Of a stretch of DNA of 18,190 nt, positions 10,301-14,369 are shown in pieces (positions within the stretch are counted from its first letter, which is position 1; each line of letters opens with the position of its first letter). The DNA is from JBFLVN01 sp040758475. Its GTDB lineage: Bacteria > JAGRBM01. The position numbers were made by a program, and so were the translations under genes. The notes under the pieces were generated by a model that worked only from the letters and a program-made list of their open reading frames with translations, was not told the DNA's origin and searched no databases. Location: contig JBFLVN010000039.1 of NCBI GenBank assembly GCA_040758475.1, forward strand, positions 1 to 18,190. The letters are read 5' to 3'.

Positions 10301-10728
10301 CTGGCCGAATCGTCGCCCGCCGTGGGCGGATCGTTCACGCCGTTGACGAAGAAGTCGGCCGAAGCGGCCTGGGAGGAATTGAGTTCCGTGTCGAACACGA
10401 CGAACTTGAGGGAATCGACGCCCGCGAAACCCGCATCCGGCGTGTAGGTGACCGAGAGGGGGGCGAGGCCCGCTTCCACGTCCAGCGTCCCGTTCGCGGG
10501 CAGTACGGTCACGTCGACCGAGAGTTCTGTTTCGTCGTCCTGGTTGTCCGTGCCGGTGAGGACGATGGTGACGGAGCCGTCTTCGGAGAGGCTCGAGAGC
10601 CCCGGGCTCAAGGCGATGGGGCGGTCCGACCCCGCGACAATTAAGGTGGTGGTTGTGCCGCTGCCGCACGCGCTCCAAGAGAGAAGCGTCAGGCACAAAA
10701 GTGCCCGTCCGATCGAGTTGCGTTTCAT
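1378..10728 (-). CDS. Giant mosaic lipoprotein: cadherin-like, Ig-like, TSP3 and duplicated beta-helix domains
   Basis: 3116 residues. A lipoprotein-type signal peptide (MKRNSIGRALLCLTLLSWSA, then Cys21) suggests export and lipid anchoring. The Trp at -3 of the lipobox is atypical. Domains in order: four cadherin-like 'VLANDTD' repeats (35-414); two Ig-like modules (417-578); TSP3 calcium repeats (579-800); a right-handed beta-helix (801-1345); three Ig-like modules (1347-1586); TSP3 (1588-1772); a second beta-helix (1773-2213); a decayed Ig-like module (2217-2289); TSP3 (2290-2412); three to four SbsA-type Ig-like domains (2414-2889); and a C-terminal region (2890-3116). Such proteins usually act as surface structural or adhesion proteins; no catalytic site is recognisable. 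I chose the ATG at 10728 because a purine-rich AAGGGGG precedes it and the signal peptide follows; the frame stays open to 10812 without a plausible N-terminus. The gene stands alone and convergent with the PAS gene. No secretion genes are adjacent and no C-terminal sorting tag is evident. Confidence 0.9.
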   Translation of the reverse strand: MKRNSIGRALLCLTLLSWSACGSGTTTTLIVAGSDRPIALSPGLSSLSEDGSVTIVLTGTDNQDDETELSVDVTVLPANGTLDVEAGLAPLSVTYTPDAGFAGVDSLKFVVFDTELNSSQAASADFFVNGVNDPPTAGDDSASTPEDAAITLNVLANDTDPDDTLLTVQSTTGPTSGTVEINGNGTITYTPDENFSGGDSFTYMVRDPSGDTDMGTVTLTVTSANDAPTAADDAAGATEGGGPVLIDVLANDTDVDAGDTKTLLSVNQPPNGSTVLSAGQVQYTPDTDFNGTETFTYLMRDALGSTDTGTVTVAVSAVNDAPVAGDDTSGLSTDSVTPLTIGVLANDTDVDDLPGALSVTSVTAPSPGGAAVINPDDTITFTPIHPSGSPVTFSYTVKDPSGASDTGSVSVTVTPGTAVSITSFTATPDTIGEGGSTDLDWAANAATSCALQAGATTIATGTSGSITQSPAATTLYTLTCQGPAGPVTEERIVTVIPASTGVSITVFFATLTTINAGGSSLLVWSVQNATGCTLDEGIGAVSATGSSLPVSPAATTTYTLSCTDGSDTVNQDVTVTVNPDTDGDGVSDAAETAYGSLTNDTDSDNDGLLDGVENADKDGTADAGETSAILIDTDSDGLCDGALVVGLCYDSEQRQVTNPLLADTDGDGVGDGSEFLYPTDPLAQDTDGDTLPDGDENANGDSLWDGTETNAANPDTDADGVNDNIEYAYAGTNGPSSPIDEDSDDDNLTDGEENPNVDTVVDLGETDATDPDSDDDGLCDAPRSDNDGNGIDPADPCTGRWFVDAGGPTFGDGISWTNAFPEIYQAAAVAQPGDEIWVADGFYGAQGDNIQPYVLNMPADTSWYGGFEGGETTLEPRNYGTSVLNGGSDFDGSDLGSLTTGADHVVVAASGTRLDGFTVINGAPTDQGGGNGFGGGLYAVNAAGVTIANCTFFNNVALTSGGAIYASNSGLTLTDTEINVNRAFNQNGGGIFIGTGSTVTITDGNISSNESSWAGGGIYSLNSTLSLTDTAVENNSTGTDGGGGVYYEGPAALNVVNTVFENNLTFGAGGGLSLSSALPTMHSFSSTIFLGNAGSLGGGLFVDNTTATLLDMTFYGNGGLTGGAIYAGSSTLSLENSRFLQNQANDFFTNGHPEGSGGGLYNSASALTLINAVFFGNYASNNGGAVSETDAQTVITNASFFSNSANLEGGAFYSGLDSGPASLDVTNSVFWGDAVLLSGNEIVANGFSPAVTFTCIADGYAGVGNINLNPTADNPFIFTVDNELFLKHAGLDGEAASTACVDSGDEAIAAGFGFAWYDLTTRSDSGLDADGPGTNDIDRGFHYPPFTRIVEFAANPPEGINSGDSATLSWEISPNATNCQIDNGVGAASVPTGNTLVSPTATTTYTLACDGVDGPVSADTTVFVDPARILSFTATPNPVNFGDPVDVDWTTENAVSCEFYDSENGVFPAAIPSGTYSSTPTTDVTYSLNCTGVEVGDYAEINVIVNPPVSISFFYADSGSITYGDLDFLNWEAFNAAACILDDGTGPMIVGPSFSGYSVGPAEDTTYTLTCQGILGPVSEFTDILVNGDPDFDNIQAVDELAYGSNPFDSDSDDDGLTDDFENFDLDGLFEPLNFELNAIDPDTDDDLLCDYQRFDNEFGDGINPPDPCDAVDFEDTYFSGPPTDPLDPDSDDDGLRDGVEIIWGSNPTADTDSDDDSLTDGQEDATDDGVLDAGETSPVDPDTNGDGFCDGPRTDNESPPDGIIPFDPCTGQQVVYVDDTAAGANNGSNWADAYTTLPVPAQLSAGQQVWVAEGTYKAGSATATVLTMADGVEYYGGFVGTEGSVAERSDPFANPAILSGDQDDSGTFTADDSYHVVVAASNARLDGFAVTAGNAAGVSPNDAGGGIYNSLTLNLTLENLIVTGNNAAAQGSGMFNDASGLTVSRVEFTGNSGARAFHNASGLSQFNTVLFSGNTAGAFFNMGDPAFVNALFSGNTAPAGGGAFRSLSGSPSFSNATFTGNSAPSSFGGALAVSGGNASLVNVTFSGNEAAADGGALYANGGTVTLTNATFSANAADSDDDGTGDGGGVSEGGGTITVTNSVFWGNVDKSGADTASDVSGTATTANSCSETDLGLGNQQIFSDPFIPAASGELFLDQGSACIDLGDDAAADAAFSTTPYDWRNLTTAMAPSPLDEDTTPGSGGDVDAGRHYLPTHNRVNTFTVLTTNIVAWETRGASRCVLEAVGFPDYELLENEIEEGSHDAGYGSGTTVTIRCTGQPFEAVASVTIGADTDGDSLPDDVEDANGNTLVDAGESDPNNVDTDGDGLCDGDVLVAPCTGNEFYQGGSPADVDSDDDSLCDGSITVPPCTGNELAFGGNPNDPDTNDDGVCDGDRVDNEVPPDGIDPPDGCVEGPFVVSSDPSEGTAGVPLGKNVRIVFSEPMDHTTTEAAVTLFDVFGLSVPMEFFWSPDDTILTFSVDTTAPAGAETDDLLEEDAPYEIYVDPSAQTQGAENLAASYSAFFSTAADATRPLLNYTAPDIFYSAFDGFDGSTLVFNFNEDMNVGSGRVFLESLNDARDDQVDGFGSPPNPGDGITLEWLGPREIQLTFSPALDPRAGYSLELQGVQDVAGNWFEPEQEDFSLITLDTSGETVAPEILATYPADSATGVSRETGIFIALSEYVSPDILSLIQITGSGTTTFNLEYGVFAGPVILIIPNDSWPADEAIEITVPSGPFGVKDTAGNPLGADYVFSFTTTNSSNSGGMIVNPATSHPDFLASGTADVSASTLSAWFDFIDPAAPPPPPAARYLNRATLDSSDVSLVETVTGAPVKGFEVETEDGGRLSIDTFPNFRCPGLEPSTSYTLTLTSSLQDSQGIAMSPHAVDFTTASSAGGSRPRLFGPGDFEMITTSGGLLAKFQIRPEDDDGDVLTVDADDSPDTAFGVALGPDPQDPGSFIYESAGPEADLSTVGDHLMTYAIDDGSHVVTPSFHWYRFDSGQLPALTPQTDEDGIEPGIQITDQTPTLAWTGAPTTAQGLWVQLLDGTETQVFYSVLLPATTSGSVTVPGDQALPNDCGGTPCEYLWRIILIRIGDGTAFRDEPTGMASSDADVFFVMP
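2062..3489 (-). repeat. SbsA-type Ig-like (Big_5) repeats
   Basis: Residues 2414-2889. Three recognisable copies start P-x-(V/L)-x-x-x-x-P and carry an E-P-M-D, N-E-D-M-N or S-E-Y-V motif in the second strand. They end in an F-x-F-x-T or similar strand, with D-x-A-G-N turns in copies 2 and 3. A fourth, weaker copy (about 2763-2889) ends in VDFTTASSA. These folds are usually spacers in surface proteins. Confidence 0.7.
3493..3861 (-). repeat. TSP3-like calcium-binding repeat block 3
   Basis: Residues 2290-2412, with DTDGDSLPD, DTDGDGLCD, DSDDDSLCD and DTNDDGVCD motifs. It is the most Cys-rich block, with three pairs (C2329/C2338, C2360/C2369, C2391/C2411). It is followed by SbsA-type domains, not by a beta-helix. 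Confidence 0.8.
3862..4080 (-). repeat. Decayed Ig-like module (set C)
   Basis: Residues 2217-2289. Keeps a W (AWETRGASRC), the Cys pair C2240/C2276 and the terminal strand VASVTIGADTD, but the start of the module is shortened and the TTYTL strand is replaced by TTVTIRC. It sits in the same place relative to a TSP3 block as sets A and B. Confidence 0.55.
4090..5412 (-). repeat. Right-handed beta-helix domain 2 (divergent copy of domain 1)
   Basis: Residues 1773-2213. The N-terminal cap repeats that of domain 1 in order: QQVWVAEGTY, YYGGFVGTEG, HVVVAASNARLDGFAV, GGGIYN. Rungs with F-SGN and GGGA or GGAL motifs follow, then a cap ending ACIDLGDDA to DVDAGRHY. It is about 100 residues shorter than domain 1 because it has fewer rungs. 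The matching caps and matching upstream TSP3 block support a segmental duplication inside the gene. Confidence 0.8.
5413..5967 (-). repeat. TSP3-like calcium-binding repeat block 2
   Basis: Residues 1588-1772, with Asp-rich motifs such as DSDSDDDGLTD, DSDDDGLRD and DTDSDDDSLTD. It includes two Cys-paired copies (C1650/C1669, C1750/C1770). It precedes the second beta-helix just as block 1 precedes the first. Confidence 0.85.
5971..6690 (-). repeat. Three disulfide-type Ig-like modules (set B)
   Basis: Residues 1347-1586, following the first beta-helix. They share the pattern of set A: a Gly-Asp turn, LSW, VDW or LNW, then Ala or Asn-x-x-x-Cys, then TTYTL-x-C or a variant. Cysteine pairs are C1379/C1409, C1457/C1490 and C1539/C1571. 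They differ from one another more than set A does, so the expansion is not recent. Confidence 0.75.
6694..8328 (-). repeat. Right-handed beta-helix domain 1
   Basis: Residues 801-1345. Short rungs of about 20-30 residues repeat the pattern F-x-x-N-x-A, GGA/GGG-(I/L)-Y, L-T/S-L-x-(D/N)-T, typical of parallel beta-helix (pectate-lyase or polymorphic outer-membrane-protein-like) domains. An N-terminal cap contains GDEIWVADGFY, YGGFEGGE and HVVVAASGTRLDGFTV. The C-terminal cap (about 1298-1345, ACVDSGDEA to DIDRGFHY) resembles the conserved end of 'choice-of-anchor Q' proteins. A polysaccharide-binding or adhesive role is plausible; no catalytic residues can be assigned. Confidence 0.8.
8329..8994 (-). 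repeat. TSP3-like calcium-binding repeat block 1
   Basis: Residues 579-800. At least eight Asp-rich D-x-D-x-D-G-x-x-D motifs (for example DTDGDGVSD, DTDSDGLCD, DSDDDGLCD), the signature of thrombospondin type-3 calcium-binding repeats. Two copies carry a Cys after the last Gly-Leu, each followed by a second Cys (C639/C648, C779/C797), so calcium binding may be combined with disulfide locking. Confidence 0.85.
8995..9480 (-). repeat. Two disulfide-type Ig-like modules (set A)
   Basis: Residues 417-578. Each module of about 80 residues has F-x-A-T near the start, a G-G-S-x-x-L-x-W core, Asn-Ala-x-x-Cys, then TT-x-YTL-x-C. The cysteine pairs are C449/C480 and C532/C562. The even pairing suggests one intradomain disulfide each, formed after export. 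They lead directly into a TSP3 block. Confidence 0.75.
9487..10626 (-). repeat. Four cadherin-like (tandem-95 type) repeats in the giant lipoprotein
   Basis: Protein residues 35-414, period about 95 residues. Repeats 2-4 share the order N-D-x-P-x-A-x-D-D, then VLANDTD followed by an Asp-rich stretch, then YTPD or FTP, then F(T/S)Y and D-x-G-T/S-V-x-V-x-V. The first copy (35-130) lacks VLANDTD and is more divergent. This family typically forms extended calcium-rigidified stalks on secreted bacterial proteins. Confidence 0.85.
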
Positions 10729-10732
10729 GGGT

Positions 10733-10739
10733 CCCCCTT
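10733..10739 (-). promoter_or_regulatory. Ribosome binding site fixing the giant-gene start
   Basis: On the minus strand AAGGGGG lies 4 nt before the ATG at 10728. It selects this ATG, which opens a lipoprotein signal peptide, over the upstream in-frame start at 10812. The spacing is slightly short. Confidence 0.55.
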
Positions 10740-10798
10740 GCGGCCACGAGGGGGCCCCGGTTCCCCCCTTCACCCTGCTGGCCGGTTGAGGGGAGAAG

Positions 10799-10826
10799 AA
10801 TAAACGTACCACTCCTTCACTACCAA
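10799..10826 (-). promoter_or_regulatory. Possible sigma70-like promoter of the giant lipoprotein gene
   Basis: On the minus strand TTGGTA (10821-10826) and TTTATT (10799-10804) are separated by 16 nt, about 70 nt upstream of the start codon. Each matches four of six consensus bases. It lies in the 307-bp divergent spacer (10729-11035), where the DNA is locally less GC-rich. I see nothing else I can name in that spacer apart from the -10-like box next to the RDD gene. Confidence 0.3.
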
Positions 10827-11023
10827 AGCGTTGTGGATTTGGGAGAAAGGCGGTGTCCGCGCGGGTTTTTTCTGGTGAGCACCGGTGGAGAACAGTCAGG
10901 GGAGGCGGGGAGCTGATTTTATCCCTGAGAACGGCAGAGGGAACCGGGCTACCCGCTGGAACTAGGTGGCTTTTTGCTCGTTTCCTGTTTGCCGAGCCCC
11001 TGGCATTGTTCGTTTTGAAATAG

Positions 11024-11029
11024 TAATAT
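11024..11029 (+). promoter_or_regulatory. -10-like box immediately before the RDD gene
   Basis: TAATAT ends 6 nt before the ATG at 11036, so transcription from it would begin at or next to the start codon. No convincing -35 element sits 16-18 nt upstream, and no Shine-Dalgarno is present in the preceding 25 bases. Confidence 0.35.
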
Positions 11030-11035
11030 TCGCTT

Positions 11036-11644
11036 ATGCCCTGTCAGAACCATCCGGAGTTGATAGAGGGGCTTTCCCCTTGTACGGCTTGCGGGAGAGA
11101 CTACTGCCCCCAGTGCCTGGCCAAAACGCCGGACGGCCGCTGGCTTTGTCCGGATTGCCAATACAGCCGGCTTTCGGCGAACCTCGTTGCTGCCGGAGGC
11201 CAGGAGAAAACGGGTTCGACCTTCGGGCGTTTCGTGGCGTTGATCGTTGATCAGCTGATCGTGGGCCTGCCATTGTGGATCGTTGCGAAAATATTGTTGT
11301 ACGCCGCCAAGGCCACGGACGATTCCCTCTTGGTTTCAATCGCCCTGCTTTTTGGGGCCTGGACGTTTCTGGTCGTGATTTTCGCGGTGAAGGTATGTTA
11401 CGAAGGATTCTTCCTTTCCCGCAACGGAGCGACTCCCGGCAAGGACTGGCTCGGCCTCCGGGTCGTTTCCGCCGTTGGAGGTGTTCCCCTCTCGCCCAGC
11501 CAGGCGTGGCTTCGGGCGCTTGTGCGTGCCCTCCTCGACAACGTTCCAGGCGTGAATCTGATTAATTATCTGGTCGCCTTCTTTAATCCGGAGCGGCGAT
11601 GCATTCACGATTTCGCTGCTGGAACGCGCGTCATGGGTGATTGA
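11036..11644 (+). CDS. RDD-family membrane protein with N-terminal zinc-binding cysteine cluster
   Basis: 202 residues. The N-terminus carries C3, H6, C16, C19, C24, C27, C38 and C41 in CxxC-type pairs, resembling a B-box or zinc-ribbon that would bind one or two zinc ions in the cytoplasm. From about residue 60 the RDD fold follows: GRFVALIVDQ (first Arg-Asp motif), two long hydrophobic helices (about 65-90, 100-125), GATPGKDWLGLRVV, and the closing RRCIHDFAAGTRVM. RDD proteins are inner-membrane proteins of mostly unknown function; some are linked to transport. The zinc cluster at the very N-terminus fixes the ATG despite the lack of a ribosome binding site. It is transcribed away from the giant lipoprotein gene and converges on the VOC gene 20 bp away. 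The family is secure; the function is not. Confidence 0.85.
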   Translation: MPCQNHPELIEGLSPCTACGRDYCPQCLAKTPDGRWLCPDCQYSRLSANLVAAGGQEKTGSTFGRFVALIVDQLIVGLPLWIVAKILLYAAKATDDSLLVSIALLFGAWTFLVVIFAVKVCYEGFFLSRNGATPGKDWLGLRVVSAVGGVPLSPSQAWLRALVRALLDNVPGVNLINYLVAFFNPERRCIHDFAAGTRVMGD

Positions 11645-11664
11645 TCCATCCCGCGGGTTTTGTT

Positions 11665-12204
11665 TTACATCCCGCTCGCGCTTTGGGCTTGTTCCGAAGA
11701 CTGTTTGGGGAACTGGGTTTTCATCATCTCGGCGTGGCGCCGCTCAAGCTCCTTGAGAGGGACGTCCTCGACGCGGGTGGCGATCCACCACGTATTGCCG
11801 CCCGGGTCTTTCACGCCGCCGTGGCGGTCGCCGTAGAACTGGTTCGTGGGCGGCATGATGGACGTGGCCCCGGCTTCGAGGGCTTTCTTGTACACCGCGT
11901 CGGAGTCCTTCACGTAGAGGTAAAGGGCCATGGGCGTGGCCGGAAAGCCCTCCATGGCACCGCCCATCATCACCCGGGACGTACCGATCTGCACTTCGGC
12001 GTGGCCCGCCGTTCCGTCGGGGCGCATCATGGGCGGGGTCGTCACCTTGGCGCCAAAAGCTTTCTTGAGGAAATCGATCTCTTTTAGGGTATCCGGCACC
12101 ATGAGATAAGGCGTCACGCTGTGGTAGCCCGCCGGAATGGGGTTGGCCTTCTTGGCCGCTTTTTTCTTCGGGGCCTTGTGGGAGTTCTTTTTTCGGGAAG
12201 CCAT
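11665..12204 (-). CDS. VOC-superfamily (glyoxalase/PhnB-like) protein with lysine-rich N-terminal tail
   Basis: 179 residues. After a basic tail (residues 4-19: KK, KKK and KK separated by Ala, Pro, Ser and His), residues 25-148 match the PhnB-like branch of the vicinal-oxygen-chelate fold. Visible marks are VTPYLMVPD, FLKKAFGAKV, DGTAGHAEVQIG, MALYLYVKDSDAVYKKALEAGA, and GDRHGGVKDPGGNTWW. VOC proteins include glyoxalases, dioxygenases, antibiotic-binding proteins and many of unknown substrate; this one cannot be assigned to a reaction. A charged Ser/Gln-rich tail follows the core. The start at 12204 is chosen because AAGGAGG lies 8 nt upstream; an in-frame ATG at 12225 would place that site inside the coding region. 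A good promoter precedes it. The gene converges on the RDD gene and diverges from the envelope operon. Confidence 0.85.
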   Translation of the reverse strand: MASRKKNSHKAPKKKAAKKANPIPAGYHSVTPYLMVPDTLKEIDFLKKAFGAKVTTPPMMRPDGTAGHAEVQIGTSRVMMGGAMEGFPATPMALYLYVKDSDAVYKKALEAGATSIMPPTNQFYGDRHGGVKDPGGNTWWIATRVEDVPLKELERRHAEMMKTQFPKQSSEQAQSASGM

Positions 12205-12212
12205 GGGAGAGT

Positions 12213-12219
12213 CCTCCTT
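12213..12219 (-). promoter_or_regulatory. Strong ribosome binding site of the VOC gene
   Basis: AAGGAGG on the minus strand, 8 nt before ATG 12204. It rules out the longer start at 12225. Confidence 0.75.
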
Positions 12220-12236
12220 CACCACCTGGGGGGAGA

Positions 12237-12266
12237 ATTATACGAAGGGAGCGGCATCCCCCTCAA
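12237..12266 (-). promoter_or_regulatory. Sigma70-type promoter of the VOC gene
   Basis: On the minus strand TTGAGG (12261-12266) and a perfect TATAAT (12237-12242) are 18 nt apart. The predicted start of transcription is about 25-28 nt upstream of the ATG at 12204, leaving room for the AAGGAGG site. It is the best promoter in the window by inspection. The rest of the 158-bp divergent spacer shows no comparably good promoter for the plus-strand operon. Confidence 0.6.
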
Positions 12267-12362
12267 AATCAGAGGAAACCCATGCCCCTGCGGTCCTGGG
12301 GGAAGGGGGCCATCCTGACGCCGCTCATATTTCGGGCGGGGGGAGGGGTCTAGCGTTTCCTT

Positions 12363-13142
12363 ATGAACGGTGGCCGCACAGGGGTTTTGGGCGGAATCCT
12401 CCTTCTGGCGGGCGCCGCCTTTTGTGTTTGCTTCGCCCCACCCCGTGCCGGGGCGGCCTCCCTCACCCCCAAGGAAATCCTGGACCGGGTGGATGATCTT
12501 TTCCGGGGCGAATCGAGCCACGGCCGGGCCACCATGACCGTGACGACGGCCCACTGGACGAGGAGCCTCTCCCTCGATTTCTGGAGCCGGGGCAAGGACG
12601 ATTCCCTCATTCGCATCACCGCGCCGAAGAAAGAAGAAGGCACGGCCACCCTCCGCTCGGGCAACGACGTGTGGAACTACCTTCCCAAGGTAAAGCGCGT
12701 CATCAAACTCCCTTCCTCCATGATGTCGGCCTCCTGGATGGGCTCCCACTTCACGAACGACGATCTCGTCAAAGAGAGCCGCATGACGGTGGACTACACC
12801 TTCGAGGTGAGTTTCGAAGGGGAGCGCGAAGGACGGGCCGTCACGGAAATTCTCTGCCACCCCAAGCCCGAAGCGGCGGTGGTGTGGGGGAAGGTCGTGG
12901 TGCTCGTCGAGCGCCCGTCGTACCTCCCCTTGCAAGTCTTCTACTACGACGAGGACATGAACCTGGCCCGCACGCTCCACTATTCGGAGATGAAACGCTT
13001 CGGAGACCGGGACCTTCCGGCAAAGCTCACGGCCGTGCCGGCCGACAAGCCGGGCGAATCGACGGTCGTTCTGTACGAAGAAATCCGTTTTAACGTGGAA
13101 CTTCCTCCCGATCTCTTTTCGCTCAGGACGCTCCAGAGGTAA
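12363..13142 (+). CDS. LolA-like periplasmic carrier ('outer membrane lipoprotein-sorting protein')
   Basis: 259 residues. A signal peptide (hydrophobic 8-25, cleavage near AGA-A at 31/32) sends it to the periplasm; no lipobox is apparent. The mature part matches the LolA-like family usually annotated as outer membrane lipoprotein-sorting protein: LTPKEILDRVDDL, then alternating beta strands, and the hallmark GNDVWNYLPKVKRVIKLPSS followed by MGSHFTNDDL (about 100-135). LolA-fold proteins are half-open barrels that carry acylated lipoproteins or lipids in a hydrophobic cavity. It is the first gene of a five-gene operon; the next gene starts 6 nt after its stop. A GGGGAGGGG tract sits about 14 nt before the ATG, further than ideal. 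Similar proteins also accompany RND-type lipid exporters, so the cargo need not be a lipoprotein. Confidence 0.85.
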   Translation: MNGGRTGVLGGILLLAGAAFCVCFAPPRAGAASLTPKEILDRVDDLFRGESSHGRATMTVTTAHWTRSLSLDFWSRGKDDSLIRITAPKKEEGTATLRSGNDVWNYLPKVKRVIKLPSSMMSASWMGSHFTNDDLVKESRMTVDYTFEVSFEGEREGRAVTEILCHPKPEAAVVWGKVVVLVERPSYLPLQVFYYDEDMNLARTLHYSEMKRFGDRDLPAKLTAVPADKPGESTVVLYEEIRFNVELPPDLFSLRTLQR

Positions 13143-13148
13143 CGGCTG

Positions 13149-14366
13149 GTGAACGTCCTTCGCGTGGCGTGGCGAAACCTCTGGCGCAACGGCCGCCGCA
13201 CGGTGATCACCTTGGCCGCCGTCGCCTTCAGCACGGCCGTGCTCACCATCACGGTGGGGCTCATGCACGGCATGATCCGCAACGCCCTGCGGAACGCCAC
13301 GAACCTCTACGTGGGCGAGGCCGAGATTCACGCGGCCAAGTACATGGAAGAGCATTCTTTCTACGAATCGATCTCCGATGCCGAAGGAATCCTCGCCCGC
13401 GTCCGGGGGCAAGGTATCGACGGCACGGCGAGAAGCTACGGCTACGGTCTCGTGGCCAGCGGCACGAAATCGGCCGGCGCCCTTTTCTGGGGCTTGAATC
13501 CGGAGGACGAACGCCGGGTGTTCGATCTCTCCCGCTACATGGCCAAGGGGGAGTTCCTCGACGGCGGCGCGAAAAGCGGCATCGTTCTGGGGCAAAAACT
13601 CGCCCGCTCCCTCCAGGCGGACCTGGGAAGCGAGATCGTCGTCGTGGTGGAAGCGGCCGACGGCTCGCTCGGAAACGAACTCTTTACCGTCACCGGCATT
13701 TTGAAGACCGTTGGGGAGGGGACCGACCGGAGCGCGGCGCTCCTTCACCGGGAGGATTTCGACCGCCTCTTCGTGGGAGGAGGCCGCGTCCACGAACTTG
13801 CCTTCAACACCCGGGGCGCCGTCCCTGAAAATGATCTGGCGGCGGCCCTCGAAAAAATCGCGCCGGGAGAGGAAGTGCGCGGCTGGCGAAAGCTCCTTCC
13901 GGTCCTCTCCGACATGATGAACATGTTTGATGCGATCCTGTGGATTTTCGGCGGCGTCTTCTTTCTTTCGGCGGGCCTTGGCGTCCTCAACACGATGCTC
14001 ATGGCCACCCACGAGCGAGTGCGGGAGTTTGGGTGCGTGAAAGCGCTCGGGGCCTCGCCCTGGCGGATCATCCGGGACGTGGCGGTCGAAGCGCTCGTCC
14101 TTGGAGTGATCTCCTCGGCCCTCGGCGGCGTCCTCGGGCTTTGGGGCTGCCGCTGGATCGAGCGGCACGGGATCGACACGAGCGCCCTTGCCAAAGGAAC
14201 CCAGATGGCGGGCATCGCCTTCGATCCCGTGTGGCGGGCGGTGACTGATCCCGCCATCGCGTTTCGCACGGCCCTCGTCATGTCGGCCGTGTGCCTCGTG
14301 GCGTCTCTCTACCCCGCGGTCCTGGCGGCCCGGCTCCAGCCGGTGCAGGCCATGCAGAGGGTCTAG
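13149..14366 (+). CDS. LolC/LolE-like ABC transporter permease (first of a pair)
   Basis: 405 residues, close to the roughly 400 usual for LolC and LolE. Topology is that of type VII (MacB/FtsX/LolCE) permeases: TM1 about 17-40, a large periplasmic domain (about 41-258), then TM2 260-285, TM3 311-334 and TM4 370-395. Characteristic cytoplasmic motifs are visible: the N-terminal WRNLWRNGRRT, and ATHERVREFGCVKALGASPWRI (the coupling region, 286-307). Such permeases do not pump substrate through a channel; they use ATP hydrolysis to extract lipoproteins from the inner membrane or to drive periplasmic movements. The start is GTG 13149, supported by AGAGGT 9 nt upstream and the expected N-terminal motif. 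It probably pairs with the next gene as a heterodimer. Confidence 0.9.
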   Translation: MNVLRVAWRNLWRNGRRTVITLAAVAFSTAVLTITVGLMHGMIRNALRNATNLYVGEAEIHAAKYMEEHSFYESISDAEGILARVRGQGIDGTARSYGYGLVASGTKSAGALFWGLNPEDERRVFDLSRYMAKGEFLDGGAKSGIVLGQKLARSLQADLGSEIVVVVEAADGSLGNELFTVTGILKTVGEGTDRSAALLHREDFDRLFVGGGRVHELAFNTRGAVPENDLAAALEKIAPGEEVRGWRKLLPVLSDMMNMFDAILWIFGGVFFLSAGLGVLNTMLMATHERVREFGCVKALGASPWRIIRDVAVEALVLGVISSALGGVLGLWGCRWIERHGIDTSALAKGTQMAGIAFDPVWRAVTDPAIAFRTALVMSAVCLVASLYPAVLAARLQPVQAMQRV

Positions 14367-14369
14367 GCC

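Noticed and set aside
8764..10644. A 626-codon plus-strand open frame opposite the giant lipoprotein gene
   Set aside because: It is codon-aligned with the giant gene, and its Arg/Gly/Val-rich translation simply mirrors the Asp/Thr-rich repeats.
10729..10812. N-terminal extension of the giant protein to an upstream start
   Set aside because: It would bury the lipoprotein signal peptide 28 residues inside the protein and skip the ribosome binding site at 10733-10739.
10857..10871. CCGCGCGG followed by GTTTTTT, resembling a plus-strand terminator
   Set aside because: The palindrome has no proper loop, and no plus-strand gene lies upstream for it to end.
11645..11675. Possible terminator between the RDD and VOC genes (GCGGG, T-rich loop, CCCGC)
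   Set aside because: The stem is only 5 bp with a 13-nt loop and no following U-run in either direction.
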